NCBI GenBank assembly: GCA_023450745.1
Contig: JAEXGR010000060.1
Location: forward strand, 13,166-77,165
DNA length: 64,000 bases
Direction: 5' to 3'
DNA from: Synergistota bacterium
GTDB taxonomy: Bacteria > Synergistota > Synergistia > Synergistales > Synergistaceae
Numbering within the stretch: position 1 is the first letter of the stretch; each line of letters starts with the position of its first letter. Below are positions 43,599 through 51,625 of the stretch, one piece after another. The notes beneath the pieces are model-generated. The model ran no database searches. It was given only the letters and a program-made list of their open reading frames with translations, and had not been told where the DNA came from. A program made the translations under genes and the position numbers.

Positions 43599-45401
43599 TC
43601 ATTTCAGACCGAGGGCGGCGAGCTTTTCTTCCGTGGGCACGCCCCTTTCATCCCAGCCGCGCGCCTCATAGTAACGCGGCAGCATTTCCATCAGACGGCT
43701 GACGCTTCCCTTCATCGGTCCCGCGGTTATCGGCGAGTTCAGCATACGTTCCGGCAGCCTGTCATCGGCTTCGGTAAAGCCTACGCTCATATTATACATT
43801 CTTTCAAGGTTATATATGCGCTCGCCAGCCGCAACGAGCGCCTCCGGCGTGAAGTCAAGTCCGGTCGCACCGGATATTTGCGCGGCAATCGCCGGCGCGC
43901 CAAGGGCGAAGGTCGTAAACAGGCACATGCCCGCCGAATCAACCGCCGCCGTAAGGTCCTGGAAGGCTTTCACCCATGCCGGCTTTTCTTCGATGGACTG
44001 TTGGTCGAGTTTTTCGGGGAGCCCGAGAACTTCCGGCGATATCGTATAGCCGCGCACATGGCAGCCGCCGCGGTTTGAGGTAGCGTAATTGAGGCCGATC
44101 CCCTGTATGCCGCGAGGGTCGTAGGCGGGCATCTCCTGTTTTTTGCAGCTCATCGAGACCTCGGGATGCCCGTGTTTTAACGCGAGACGGAACGAGCCGT
44201 CCGCAAGCTCGTTTCCGAATCCCTCGCGGCAGGCGGTCTCCTTGATCAGCTCAATGACCGCTTGTTTGTTCCCAAAGTTCAGCTCCCGCCCCGCATCCTC
44301 TTTAGAAATAGCGCCGCTTTCATAAAGCTCCATCGCGGCGGCGATGGTCGTCCCCATCGTAATGGTGTCGATACCAAGCTCATTACAGAGAAAATTCGCC
44401 TTATTGACCAGATCGAGATCGTCAATGCCGCAGTCCGCGCCAAAACACCAGGCAGTCTCATATTCCGGCCCCTCACCCTCGCCGGCGAATTCTCCCTCGC
44501 TCCAGGCAACGCGGCCGCAGCCGATGACACAGGAGGCGCAGGCCTTGTTTTTATGGAGGCGTTTGGCGGTGAGGCTCTCTCCGCCGATGTTGTCGGCGGT
44601 ATCCATGCAGGATTCACTAAAGTTTCTCGTGGGCAGCGAACCAACAGAGTTCAGGATATTGACGAGGACGTTCGTGCCATAGCCTGGAAGCCCGCCGCTG
44701 GTAACGGCATTTTCAAAGAGCAGGCGGCGGCTTTCGCGCACCGCGGCAAGGAATTTATCCTTATCTCCCACTTTGACGCCCTTTGTGCCCCGCACCACTA
44801 CAGCCTTCAGGTTTTTGCTGCCCATAACCGCGCCTGCGCCGCTGCGCCCCGCCGCGCGGTGCGTGTCGTTCATCACCGCCGCGTAAAGGACTTTGTTCTC
44901 GCCCGCAGGGCCAATGCAGGCGACCTTAGCCTCAGGATCGTGACGAGAGAGCAGCGCCTCCGTCGTCTGCGGCACCTCCATGCCCCAGATATCCGCGGCG
45001 GAGAGCAGCTCCGCCGTTTCGTTTTCAATATTAAGGTATACGGGCTTCTCCGCGATTCCTTCAAAGATTATCAGGTCGTACCCCGCATATTTGAGCTCCG
45101 GCCCCCAATAACCGCCGGAATTCGAAGCGGCGAGCGCGCCGGTGAGCGGCGAACGCGTGACGACTTCGTAGCGTCCGGTACTTGTGCCCATCGTTCCAGT
45201 CAGCGGTCCGGTGGCAAATATCAGGTTATTTTCCGCCCCCAAGGCATCCACGCCGCCAGGGCGCACCTCATTCATGTAATACCAGACGCCAAGGCCGCGG
45301 CAGCCGATAAACTTTTCCGCCGCTTCCATGTTGAGGGGTTCTTTCTTTATCTTTCCCGCTGTAAGATCGACCCTGAGCAGGGTCCCAATCCAACCGGCCA
45401 T
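43599..45401 (-). CDS. aor: Aldehyde:ferredoxin oxidoreductase (tungsten/molybdopterin enzyme)
   Basis: Oxidises aldehydes to carboxylic acids, or the reverse, with tungsto-bis-pterin and one [4Fe-4S] cluster. The 600-residue chain shows the N-terminal domain ('GRGLGVWYYMNE', 'ATGPLTGTMGTSTGRYEV'), pterin-binding 'DTHRAAGRSGAGAVMGSKNLKA' type segment, the cluster ligands 'CASCVIGC' with a further Cys near 'WSEGEF', and the second pterin segment 'YDPRGIQGIGLNYATSNRGG'. ATG with GGAGGTG, 1 base after the ferredoxin gene. Together with ferredoxin and NuoEFG-like genes it looks like an NAD-linked AOR complex. Substrates are likely aldehydes from amino-acid or 2-oxoacid breakdown. Confidence 0.93.
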   Translation of the reverse strand: MAGWIGTLLRVDLTAGKIKKEPLNMEAAEKFIGCRGLGVWYYMNEVRPGGVDALGAENNLIFATGPLTGTMGTSTGRYEVVTRSPLTGALAASNSGGYWGPELKYAGYDLIIFEGIAEKPVYLNIENETAELLSAADIWGMEVPQTTEALLSRHDPEAKVACIGPAGENKVLYAAVMNDTHRAAGRSGAGAVMGSKNLKAVVVRGTKGVKVGDKDKFLAAVRESRRLLFENAVTSGGLPGYGTNVLVNILNSVGSLPTRNFSESCMDTADNIGGESLTAKRLHKNKACASCVIGCGRVAWSEGEFAGEGEGPEYETAWCFGADCGIDDLDLVNKANFLCNELGIDTITMGTTIAAAMELYESGAISKEDAGRELNFGNKQAVIELIKETACREGFGNELADGSFRLALKHGHPEVSMSCKKQEMPAYDPRGIQGIGLNYATSNRGGCHVRGYTISPEVLGLPEKLDQQSIEEKPAWVKAFQDLTAAVDSAGMCLFTTFALGAPAIAAQISGATGLDFTPEALVAAGERIYNLERMYNMSVGFTEADDRLPERMLNSPITAGPMKGSVSRLMEMLPRYYEARGWDERGVPTEEKLAALGLK

Positions 45402-45402
45402 C

Positions 45403-45879
45403 CTACTTCACCTCCTTGAGAGCTTCCTTCATCCTTGCGGAGAAATCCTTTTTCCTGTTTATATTCGCGGCGTCCGCCGGCAGATACTCGATCGCCTTCG
45501 AAGGACAGAATTCGGCGCAGAGCGCCTCCCCGCCGCACTGATCGCACTTTCTCGCGTAACGGGCCCCTTTGCCGAAGGAGATGTTTCCAAAGGGACAGGC
45601 CATCACGCACATCTTGCAGCCGATACACCTCTCCGCGATGACGTTCACCACGCCGGTTTCCCCGTCGCGAACAAGCGCCTGCGTCTTGCAGACAGCGAGA
45701 CAAGCGGCCTCTTCGCATTGGAAACAGAGCATCGGGACGTTGCTTCCCTGTTCAAATCTGAACACGTTGACTCGCGCCGCGGAGGGGCGAAACTCCCCCT
45801 CATGCTGAAGCGAACAGATCAGCTCACAGCAGCCGCAGCCGATACACTTCTCGGGCGTCGTGACAATTACCTTCTCCAT
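45403..45879 (-). CDS. Four-cluster ferredoxin subunit (HycB/AorA type)
   Basis: A 158-residue polyferredoxin with four [4Fe-4S] motifs: 'CIGCGCCELIC', 'CFQCEEAACLAVC', 'CIGCKMCVMACP' and 'CDQCGGEALCAEFCP'. This is the layout of electron-transfer subunits of AOR and formate hydrogenlyase-type complexes. ATG with a very good AAAGGAGGA; in-frame codons further upstream belong to leader sequence. One base separates it from AOR, so it is the direct electron partner. A terminator-like hairpin lies upstream of it, so this gene and AOR may be expressed at a different level from the NuoEFG-like genes. Confidence 0.92.
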   Translation of the reverse strand: MEKVIVTTPEKCIGCGCCELICSLQHEGEFRPSAARVNVFRFEQGSNVPMLCFQCEEAACLAVCKTQALVRDGETGVVNVIAERCIGCKMCVMACPFGNISFGKGARYARKCDQCGGEALCAEFCPSKAIEYLPADAANINRKKDFSARMKEALKEVK

Positions 45880-45907
45880 GATAAATTCCTCCTTTTGTCT
45901 GTGCTGA

Positions 45908-45938
45908 AAATACAGAAAGAGGCCCCGCACAGGGCCTC
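45908..45938 (-). terminator. Terminator-like hairpin inside the AOR cluster
   Basis: On the minus strand GAGGCCC (45932-45938) pairs with GGGCCTC (45919-45925) around a 6-base loop, followed by TTTCTGTATTTT. It lies in the 169-base gap between the NuoG-like gene and the ferredoxin gene and could split the cluster into two expression levels. Confidence 0.6.
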
Positions 45939-46048
45939 CTTCTTTGCAAAATGGCAGGCGTCAGGATCACTCCGGGCACCCAATGCCTCCGGTCTCTTTT
46001 TCAAGAGGCGCGAAGGTCGAAGGACATATTTAGTTTTATGCACCGCCC

Positions 46049-46780
46049 CTAACTCTTTTTAAGCAAAAAGCGGCGGCTCTCCTCAAAACGCCGGCAGTTT
46101 TCACAGTAATCCCGGTCCTCTTCCGGCACCCGCGCCCATTCAAGCATCTCCCGCGTGGCGAAATATTTTCCGCAGCGCCGGCATTTTACAAGGTCGAAGC
46201 GGCGTCCCCATATCTCCCGCACGCCCCCCTTTTCCTCATACGTGATCTTACCGGTCGGACAGACCATCTGACACGACAGGCATCCGATACAGCTCCTCGA
46301 GGCCTCATCGTAAGGCGTGCTTATGCGGCGCTCAAAACCGCGGCCGGCAAACTCTATCGCCTGCGTCCCGTTCACGGCGCAAGCGCGCGCGCACCTGCCG
46401 CAGCGGATGCAGAGGTCCGCCTCGTGGCGGAAACGTTCTTCGCGGCTCACGCCGTACTCCGCGCAGAGCGCGGCGATGACCGGCGATTTCGGATTCCTGT
46501 TCACGAGCAGCTGCAAGATGACGCGCCTGGCCCTCATTACCTCGGGACTGCGGCTCCACACCTCGATCGCGAAATTTATCGGGTAAACGCAGGATGCTAC
46601 AAGCTTACGGCGTCCCCGCTCTTCCACTAGCACTGAACATAGACGGCAGTTACCCTCGGGAGCCAGCCCCTCGTGATGGCACAGCGTCGGTATCTCTATC
46701 CCCAGCGCCTTCGCCGCCGACAGAACGGTCGTTCCCCTCTTGACCTCGGCAGAGCGTCCGTCAATTGTTATCTTAACCAT
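46049..46780 (-). CDS. NuoG-like iron-sulfur subunit with C-terminal zinc-ribbon-like tail
   Basis: A 243-residue protein matching only the N-terminal part of NuoG/HydA-type subunits. [2Fe-2S] ligands are Cys34, Cys45, Cys48 and Cys64. Two [4Fe-4S] motifs follow: 'CIRCGRCARAC' and 'CIGCLSCQMVC'. In place of a catalytic domain the chain ends with 'CRRCGKYF' and 'CENCRR', a CxxC-x(n)-CxxC pair resembling a zinc ribbon. It overlaps the NuoF-like gene by 8 bases. I read it as the electron bridge between the flavin subunit and the AOR/ferredoxin pair. Confidence 0.85.
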   Translation of the reverse strand: MVKITIDGRSAEVKRGTTVLSAAKALGIEIPTLCHHEGLAPEGNCRLCSVLVEERGRRKLVASCVYPINFAIEVWSRSPEVMRARRVILQLLVNRNPKSPVIAALCAEYGVSREERFRHEADLCIRCGRCARACAVNGTQAIEFAGRGFERRISTPYDEASRSCIGCLSCQMVCPTGKITYEEKGGVREIWGRRFDLVKCRRCGKYFATREMLEWARVPEEDRDYCENCRRFEESRRFLLKKS

Positions 46781-48647
46781 CGTCTCGCGCCCCCTTCGCC
46801 GCCATTACCGCCCCAAACGGGCATTTCTCGGCGCAGACGCCGCACCGGATACATTTCTCTTCCCTTACCCGGTACTTTCCGTCCGCGCGCTTTTCTATTG
46901 CTCCCGCTGGACAGTTTTTCGCGCAAATAGAACAGCCGCGGCACCGTCCGGCGTCTATCGCGACGCGGTACATTGAGGAACAGACTCCCGCGCGGCAGTA
47001 ATGATCGGCCTCGTGTTCCATATATTCTTCAGGAAAATACTTTATCGTGGAAAGCACCGGGTTTGCCGCGGACTGTCCAAGAGCGCAGAGAGCCGTCATG
47101 GAGACGCCCTCGGCAAGCTCGCGAAGCAGTGCCGTATCTCCTGGACGTCCCTTGCCTCCGGTAAGGTCACGCAGCAACATCTGCATCTTTTTAAGCCCTT
47201 CCCTGCAGGGAACGCATTTGCCGCAGGATTCCCCCACCAAAAAGTCTATAAAATAGCGCGCGACATCTACCATGCAGGTCCGGTCGTCCATCACGATCAT
47301 GCCGCCCGAGCCCATCATCGACCCGGCGGCGGCAAGGCTGTCGAAATCCACCGGGGTGTCGAGAAAGCTTTCCGGCAGACAACCGCCGGAGGGGCCGCCG
47401 GTCTGCACCGCCTTAAAGGGCCTTCCCTCCGCAATGCCGCCGCCGATGCCATAAATTATCTCGCGCAGCGTGACTCCCATCGGAACTTCAACAAGTCCCG
47501 TGTGGCGGACTTTGCCGACAAGCGCGAATATCTTAGTCCCCGGGCTCTTTTCCGTGCCTAATCCTTTATAGAAATCCGCGCCGCGCTCGATTATCATCGG
47601 CACGTTGGCCCAAGTCTCCACATTGTTCAGCACTGTCGGAGATTCCCAGAGCCCTTTTTCCGTAGAACGGATATATTTAACACGCGGAACCCCCGCCCGG
47701 CCCTCTATAGATGTCATTAAGGCGGTGGATTCACCGCAAACGAAGGCGCCGCCGCCCTGACATATCTCAAGGCTGAGTTCGAAGCCGGTGCCGAGGATAT
47801 TTTTCCCCAGCAGGCCATGCTCCTCAAGCGTTCTGATCGCTCCGCGCAGGCGCACGACCGCCAGCGGATATTCATGGCGCACATAAATCACGCCCTCCGC
47901 CGCGCCGATGGCGTAGGCCCCTATCATCAGTCCTTCGAGAACCAGAAAGGGGTCCCCCTCCATCAGGCTCCTATCCATGAAGGCTCCGGGGTCCCCCTCA
48001 TCACCGTTCACCAGGACGTATTTTTTCGTTCCCCGCGCGGCACGGCACGAAAGCCATTTGCGTCCGGTGGGAAAACCGCCGCCGCCGCGTCCGCGGAGCC
48101 CTGATTTATCCACCTCGGCGCACACTTCGTCGGGAGACATCTCTGTCAACGCTTTAAGAAACGCCTTAAAGCCGCCAGCGGCCAGATAAGCTTCAAACGA
48201 TTCAGGCTCTTTCGCTTGCATGCCTGTGCTCACCAACTTCACCTGTCCCGCGAAAAAGGGGATATTTTCCGCCGTCGGCAACGTCACGGGACGGCCGCCG
48301 TCGTCCTTGACTGACAGCCTTCCGCAGGGCTCGCCGCTTAACAGCGAGGCGATAATATCTTCCGCGTCCTGCGGAGAGACCTTTTCATAGAACCATCCCT
48401 CAGGCTCTATCTTCACGACCACGCTCCTCTCGCAAGGCCCCATGCAGCCGCTCTCTTTGACCTTTATTGCCGCAGGCGCGGCGGGCACGCGTCCGCGAAC
48501 CACGGCGCGCAGCGCCTCGCATACGGCGGCGCTGCCCGCCGCGACGCAGCCCGGGCCGCCGCATACCCAAACGGTATGTTTAGGCACGGCATCGCCCTTT
48601 ACGGAGGCTATATGATCGATGAATTCATTCACAGTCCGGTATCTCAA
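46773..48647 (-). CDS. NuoF-like NADH-binding flavoprotein subunit
   Basis: A 624-residue 51-kDa-type subunit as in HydB/HndC. Residues 1-105 are a thioredoxin-like [2Fe-2S] domain (Cys29, Cys34, Cys68, Cys72). The FMN/NADH core starts near 180 with 'GLRGRGGGGFPTG' and 'NGDEGDPGAFMDR', then the [4Fe-4S] motif 'ESCGKCVPCREG'. The C-terminus adds two [4Fe-4S] ferredoxin motifs ('CRGCSICAKNCP', 'CIRCGVCAEKCP'). It exchanges electrons between NAD(H) and ferredoxin-type centres and could take part in electron bifurcation. Start is TTG overlapping the NuoE-like stop, with AAAGGAGG upstream. Confidence 0.93.
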   Translation of the reverse strand: MRYRTVNEFIDHIASVKGDAVPKHTVWVCGGPGCVAAGSAAVCEALRAVVRGRVPAAPAAIKVKESGCMGPCERSVVVKIEPEGWFYEKVSPQDAEDIIASLLSGEPCGRLSVKDDGGRPVTLPTAENIPFFAGQVKLVSTGMQAKEPESFEAYLAAGGFKAFLKALTEMSPDEVCAEVDKSGLRGRGGGGFPTGRKWLSCRAARGTKKYVLVNGDEGDPGAFMDRSLMEGDPFLVLEGLMIGAYAIGAAEGVIYVRHEYPLAVVRLRGAIRTLEEHGLLGKNILGTGFELSLEICQGGGAFVCGESTALMTSIEGRAGVPRVKYIRSTEKGLWESPTVLNNVETWANVPMIIERGADFYKGLGTEKSPGTKIFALVGKVRHTGLVEVPMGVTLREIIYGIGGGIAEGRPFKAVQTGGPSGGCLPESFLDTPVDFDSLAAAGSMMGSGGMIVMDDRTCMVDVARYFIDFLVGESCGKCVPCREGLKKMQMLLRDLTGGKGRPGDTALLRELAEGVSMTALCALGQSAANPVLSTIKYFPEEYMEHEADHYCRAGVCSSMYRVAIDAGRCRGCSICAKNCPAGAIEKRADGKYRVREEKCIRCGVCAEKCPFGAVMAAKGARDDG

Positions 48648-49105
48648 AGCGCCGCCTCCTTTTCAAGCATCTCCCTCACTGAGGCGGCGGACATTCTTGA
48701 ATAGGTGCGGTCACCGCATACGGACACGGGGGCAAGCGCACAGGCGCCGACACAGTTTACCGTTTCGAGTGTGTAGCGGCCGTCGGCGGTCGTCTCTCCC
48801 GCCGCCACCCCCAATTCCTTCTCGAACGCTTTAAGCAGCGCCGCCGCTCCTTTTAGGTGACAGGCGGTCCCCATGCAGACCCGTATGTTCTTTTTACCCT
48901 TTTTTTTGAGGCTCAAAGTACTGTAAAAGGTGGCCACCGCGTATACCCGGCTTTCGGGCACAGACAGGTAAAGCGCCGTTTCGCGCATTGCCTCAGTGGA
49001 AAGGTATTTTTCCCCCTCCTGTATCTCAAGCAGGACGGCAAGCAAATACCTAGGGTCCCGCGGATAGGAATGCAGAACCGCAACTACGCGTTCGATCTCC
49101 CCCAA
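48644..49105 (-). CDS. NuoE-like [2Fe-2S] subunit
   Basis: A 153-residue 24-kDa-type subunit. The helical N-terminus contains 'LPES'-like 'YLSVPESRVYAVATFY', then the thioredoxin-like cluster domain with 'CMGTACHLKG' and 'NCVGACALAP' (four Cys). First gene of the AOR cluster. Start is TTG with AGGGGGAG. It overlaps the NuoF-like gene by 4 bases. Confidence 0.92.
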   Translation of the reverse strand: MGEIERVVAVLHSYPRDPRYLLAVLLEIQEGEKYLSTEAMRETALYLSVPESRVYAVATFYSTLSLKKKGKKNIRVCMGTACHLKGAAALLKAFEKELGVAAGETTADGRYTLETVNCVGACALAPVSVCGDRTYSRMSAASVREMLEKEAAL

Positions 49106-49464
49106 AAAGATCTCCCCCTAGCACTATTTGGATTATTTTAATCATCTTATCATATTAATGATATTTGTCTATATTATTTATATTAAATCTATAATATGAT
49201 TTATAAATTATTAAAAACCAATGCGGCCTGACAGGTATAATAACCTTTATATTCCAAGCCAATAAAAACCTTTTTTCCCGTTAGCCTCAGCCGGCGCAGC
49301 GGACGGCTCAGAAGTACCAGCATTGTCACGCGGAGCGGCAACGTCTTTATTTTATTACTTGACACCGCAATAGCCGTCGGCTAGAATTATTTTATGAAAA
49401 TTTTCATGAAATAATAAATAGTTAATTGCCAGCAAAAAATCAAAGAATGGGGTGTCCAGACAGG
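49106..49464. promoter_or_regulatory. Divergent AT-rich control region with 30-bp palindrome
   Basis: No gene is visible in this 359-base gap, which is much more AT-rich than its surroundings. On the plus strand a strong promoter is seen: -35 TTGACA (49359-49364), 17 bases, -10 TAGAAT (49382-49387). Immediately at the expected transcription start lies a 30-bp palindrome (49386-49415) with one mismatched pair, core ATGAAAATTTTCAT (49394-49407). Its position suits an operator of the transport operon. The promoter of the minus-strand AOR cluster lies in the same gap, but many AT-rich candidates prevent a choice. Confidence 0.6.
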
Positions 49465-50598
49465 ATGAAGAAAAGTATGTTAAGAACGGTTTTCGCAATG
49501 ATGGCGCTGCTCGTTTTTGCGAGCATGGCATGCGCCGCGTCGAAGGTCGGCATCATTACGATGACGACCGCGCAGGGAGAAGAGGACTACAGGGCGGCGG
49601 AAATGATGCAGAAGGAATATGGGAAGGACAGAATCCTTCACTCCACATATCCAGATAAGTTCGCCGACGAACAGGAGACCACGATCCAGCAGATAATGGC
49701 CTTTGCCGCCGATAAGGATATGAAGGCGATCGTATTTACCCAGGGCTTGCCGGGGGTCTCCGCCGCGATAGAAAAAGTGCGCCAGATGGGCAGGAAGGAC
49801 ATTATTTTTATTAACTGCATGCCGCACGAGGACCCGGAACTTTCATCCAAGCTCTGCGACGTCATCGTGGAGACAGACAATGTTACGCGCGGACGCACCA
49901 TCGTGCAGCTGGCAAAGAAGATGGGAGCCAAGATGTTCATACATTACTCATTCCCCCGCCACATGTCCGTTTACATGCTTTCAAAGCGTAAAGAGGCCAT
50001 GGAAGAAGCCTGTAAAAAAGAGGGACTGAAGTTTGTCTTTGTCAACGCGCCTGACCCCACCGGCGACGCCGGCATCCCGGGGGCCCAGCAGTTCATCCTT
50101 GAAGACCAGCCGCGGCAGATAGCAAAATACGGCAAGAACACCGCTTTCTTCAGCACGAACTGCGCGATGCAGGAACCGCTTATCAAATCAATAATGAAAA
50201 ACGGCGGCGTATATCCCGAACAGTGCGATCCCAGCCCTTACCACGCGCTTCCCGGCGCGCTCGGAATCAAAATACCGGCCGACAAGGCGGGCAATACCGC
50301 TTTTATAATCGACGCGATCAACAAAGCCGTCGTGAAGCAGGGCGGAGCCGGACGTTTCGCCACCTGGAAGGTGCCGGCGATAATGTCAATGGTATATGCG
50401 GCAACTGATTACGGAATCCTTTACGGCGATGGAAAAGTCAAGAGAACCGACATGAAGAAGTTCGACGAGCTGCTTCGCAAGCGCGCGGGCAATATCAGCT
50501 CAGAAATATATAACGTCGCCGGCATGGGCGGTAAAAAGGTAAAGCTTAATAATTTCCTGCTCTTCGTCGGGGAGTCTGTTATTTTCGGGCAAAAATAG
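49465..50598 (+). CDS. DUF3798 family periplasmic substrate-binding protein
   Basis: A 377-residue exported protein. The signal peptide is residues 1-24 ('MLRTVFAMMALLVFASMACA'). The mature part has the type-I periplasmic-binding fold of DUF3798: 'KVGIITMTTAQGEEDYRAAE', 'EQETTIQQIM', 'FVFVNAPDPTGDAGIPGAQQ' and 'GGAGRFATW'. It follows the promoter with the palindrome and precedes an ABC importer, so it probably delivers that importer's ligand. Start chosen at ATG with GGGGTG about 10 bases upstream; earlier in-frame codons have no site. Ligand unknown. Confidence 0.85.
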   Translation: MKKSMLRTVFAMMALLVFASMACAASKVGIITMTTAQGEEDYRAAEMMQKEYGKDRILHSTYPDKFADEQETTIQQIMAFAADKDMKAIVFTQGLPGVSAAIEKVRQMGRKDIIFINCMPHEDPELSSKLCDVIVETDNVTRGRTIVQLAKKMGAKMFIHYSFPRHMSVYMLSKRKEAMEEACKKEGLKFVFVNAPDPTGDAGIPGAQQFILEDQPRQIAKYGKNTAFFSTNCAMQEPLIKSIMKNGGVYPEQCDPSPYHALPGALGIKIPADKAGNTAFIIDAINKAVVKQGGAGRFATWKVPAIMSMVYAATDYGILYGDGKVKRTDMKKFDELLRKRAGNISSEIYNVAGMGGKKVKLNNFLLFVGESVIFGQK

Positions 50599-50611
50599 TA
50601 AGTGAATACGC

Positions 50612-50645
50612 GGGAGGGGAACATGTTCTCCTCCCTTCTGTTTTT
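50612..50645 (+). terminator. Attenuator-type hairpin after the DUF3798 gene
   Basis: GGGAGGGGAAC and GTTCTCCTCCC (50612-50635) form an 11-bp stem with one G-U pair, followed by TTCTGTTTTT. It lies between the binding-protein gene and the rest of the operon. Partial termination here would give more binding protein than membrane parts, as in many ABC operons. Confidence 0.7.
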
Positions 50646-50659
50646 ATGGAGGGCGTTTT

Positions 50660-51610
50660 ATGAGCAGAAATAATAAAATTATTGAATTTGATACTCCGGA
50701 AGGAAAGATCATCCTTCCTTTTATAGAGATAATCGGCAAAAACGGCGACGGCCCCACTGCGTTAATTACCGCCGGGATTCATGGATGCGAATATCCCGGC
50801 ATCGCGGCGCTGATGGACCTTGCCTCACAAATAGACGATAATGAACTGCGCGGCAGACTTCAATTCGTAACAATAGCCAATCTGGAATCCTTTGAGCGGC
50901 GCACGATGTTCAAATGCCCCGTGGACAATAAAAACCCCAATCGGGTATTTCCCGGCAACGCAGAGGGGACCTTTACAGACAGGCTCGTTTTTTCCCTTAT
51001 GAAAATCATCGGCGAAGCCGACTATTACCTTGACCTGCATTCGGGAGACATGGTAGAGGAGTTGAGTCCTTTCGCGCTCTATCACCGCGGGAACAACAGT
51101 GAGATCGAAGCGACGGCGCTTGCCATGGCCAAGGCTTACGGATTGCCCAATATCGCGACGTCAACGACGGCGGGACAATGGCCGGACGAGGGAACGACAT
51201 ACGCAAACGCGGCGAATACATTTAACATCCCGGCGCTGATAGTCGAGGCCGGCGGCGTAGGCCAGCTCGAAGAAAAGTATGTTGAAATGCATAAGAACGG
51301 AATCTTGAATGTATTCAAGCTCATGGGCAATATAAACGGAGTGCCGCAGATGCGCGGGGATTGCGATTATTTTTCAGACATGGCGTGGATATATACTACG
51401 GAAAAAGGCTTCTTCCGGAATAAAATAAATGTCGGCAGCGAAATATCACAGAATGAATATATGGGGACCCTCTACAATTATTTTGGAGAAGAAATCGAAA
51501 AGATCTACGCCCCCACCTCCGGCAAGATCCTCTTTAAAACAACAAGCCCGGCCATTTCACGCAATGGCCTGATTGCCGGAATAGGGATAAGAGACAGGTC
51601 AGCCGAATAA
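50660..51610 (+). CDS. Succinylglutamate desuccinylase/aspartoacylase-like (M14-type) hydrolase
   Basis: A 316-residue zinc amidohydrolase of the AstE/AspA group. Zinc ligands are in 'AGIHGCEYPG' (H-x-x-E) and 'YYLDLHSGD' (His). Arg of 'NKNPNRVFPG' matches the substrate-carboxylate contact of the family. Its C-terminal beta domain ('IYAPTSGKILF') is typical. No signal peptide, so cytoplasmic. Encoded between binding protein and ABC ATPase, it probably deacylates the imported compound. ATG with TGGAGGG. Confidence 0.85.
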   Translation: MSRNNKIIEFDTPEGKIILPFIEIIGKNGDGPTALITAGIHGCEYPGIAALMDLASQIDDNELRGRLQFVTIANLESFERRTMFKCPVDNKNPNRVFPGNAEGTFTDRLVFSLMKIIGEADYYLDLHSGDMVEELSPFALYHRGNNSEIEATALAMAKAYGLPNIATSTTAGQWPDEGTTYANAANTFNIPALIVEAGGVGQLEEKYVEMHKNGILNVFKLMGNINGVPQMRGDCDYFSDMAWIYTTEKGFFRNKINVGSEISQNEYMGTLYNYFGEEIEKIYAPTSGKILFKTTSPAISRNGLIAGIGIRDRSAE

Positions 51611-51625
51611 GGAGTGTAAAAGCCA

